A DNA stretch of 64,000 nucleotides from Nitrosomonas ureae (GTDB lineage Bacteria > Pseudomonadota > Gammaproteobacteria > Burkholderiales > Nitrosomonadaceae), in NCBI RefSeq assembly GCF_900206265.1, contig NZ_LT907782.1, positions 1,116,001-1,180,000 on the forward strand, written 5' to 3'. The notes beneath the pieces are model-generated. The model was given only the letters and a program-made list of their open reading frames with translations. It was not told the origin of the DNA and searched no databases. Shown one piece after another: positions 63,840 to 64,000 of this stretch; positions within the stretch are counted from its first letter, which is position 1, and every line of letters starts with the position of its first letter. The translations under genes were made by a program, and so were the position numbers.

Positions 63840-64000
63840 CTAATCATCCACAACCACCTGCCCCGGAAACAGCACCTCCGTAAACCCGAACTGTCTAAAA
63901 TCCTTGATCCGCATCGGATACAGAATCCCCTGCAAGTGATCACATTCATGCTGTACCACGCGCGCGTGAAAACCATTGACGTTGCGGTCGATCGCTGAGC
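63840..64000 (-). CDS. def: peptide deformylase, C-terminal part
   Basis: The minus-strand frame begins at the window edge and ends in VVVDD-stop. It contains [18 protein letters not shown], the HExxH-type zinc motif (HECDH) of peptide deformylase, and the usual MRIKDF that follows. The enzyme removes N-terminal formyl groups from nascent proteins. Only the last 53 codons are in the window. Confidence 0.95.
   Translation of the reverse strand, partial: SAIDRNVNGFHARVVQHECDHLQGILYPMRIKDFRQFGFTEVLFPGQVVVDD

Overview
The window looks like a chromosomal segment of a betaproteobacterium, most likely an ammonia oxidiser of the Nitrosomonadaceae. This rests on the moderate to low GC, the beta-type gene orders (dacC-dat-ybeD-lipB-lipA; tmk-holB; pilS-pilR behind a PP0621-type gene; lptM-lysA), a squalene synthase next to hpnA, and an exosortase-associated TIGR04073-type protein. 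The genus is an inference from gene content and was not tested by comparison.

Layout. 1-8050: phosphoesterase, YicC, PilS/PilR two-component pair, a DUF2780-type lipoprotein and CorA. 8100-9770: a transposon-scarred patch with an IS200-type element, a broken IS3-type transposase and a short relic carrying both ends of an IS200-like element. 9930-22600: housekeeping genes (yraN, LppC/LpoA-type protein, rsmI, pyrC, dacC, dat, ybeD, lipB, lipA, OsmC-like protein, cytochrome c, ilvD, lgt). 22780-26250: phoR/phoB, a DUF971 gene and ubiE. 26320-31570: small membrane proteins, Slp lipoprotein, a diguanylate cyclase with transposase debris upstream, and a monooxygenase/iron-alcohol-dehydrogenase pair. 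31690-40400: the accessory island described below. 40400-64000: dienelactone hydrolase, GlcG-like protein, holB/tmk, ampD, mutarotase, purT, queG, tsaE, amiC, a four-gene Mce/Mla lipid transporter, lptM-lysA, squalene synthase-hpnA, cheY-cheZ, pbpG, an M32 carboxypeptidase, hemJ, a HigBA-type toxin-antitoxin pair and the end of def.

The main discovery is a complete diversity-generating retroelement (DGR) at 37385-40400 joined to a putative NTP-dependent conflict operon at 31691-37504. A 115-base template repeat (39195-39309) lies just behind a reverse transcriptase gene. Two variable repeats (37385-37499 and 40184-40298) close the reading frames of two formylglycine-generating-enzyme-like (C-type-lectin-fold) proteins. 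By my base-by-base reading, the first variable repeat differs from the template at 11 positions and the second at 14, and every difference falls on a template adenine. Each variable repeat is followed by the same 7-bp GC-rich hairpin with a four-base loop, and an HRDC-domain accessory gene overlaps the reverse transcriptase gene.

The first variable protein is the C-terminal domain of a 900-residue protein that follows, at 6-7 base spacing, an alpha/beta-hydrolase with a long uncharacterised tail and a MoxR-type AAA+ ATPase. My inference is that the retroelement diversifies the recognition surface of an ATPase-controlled defence or self-recognition system whose output is the hydrolase. The second variable protein is a free-standing copy of the recognition domain. 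No tRNA, rRNA or CRISPR array was seen.
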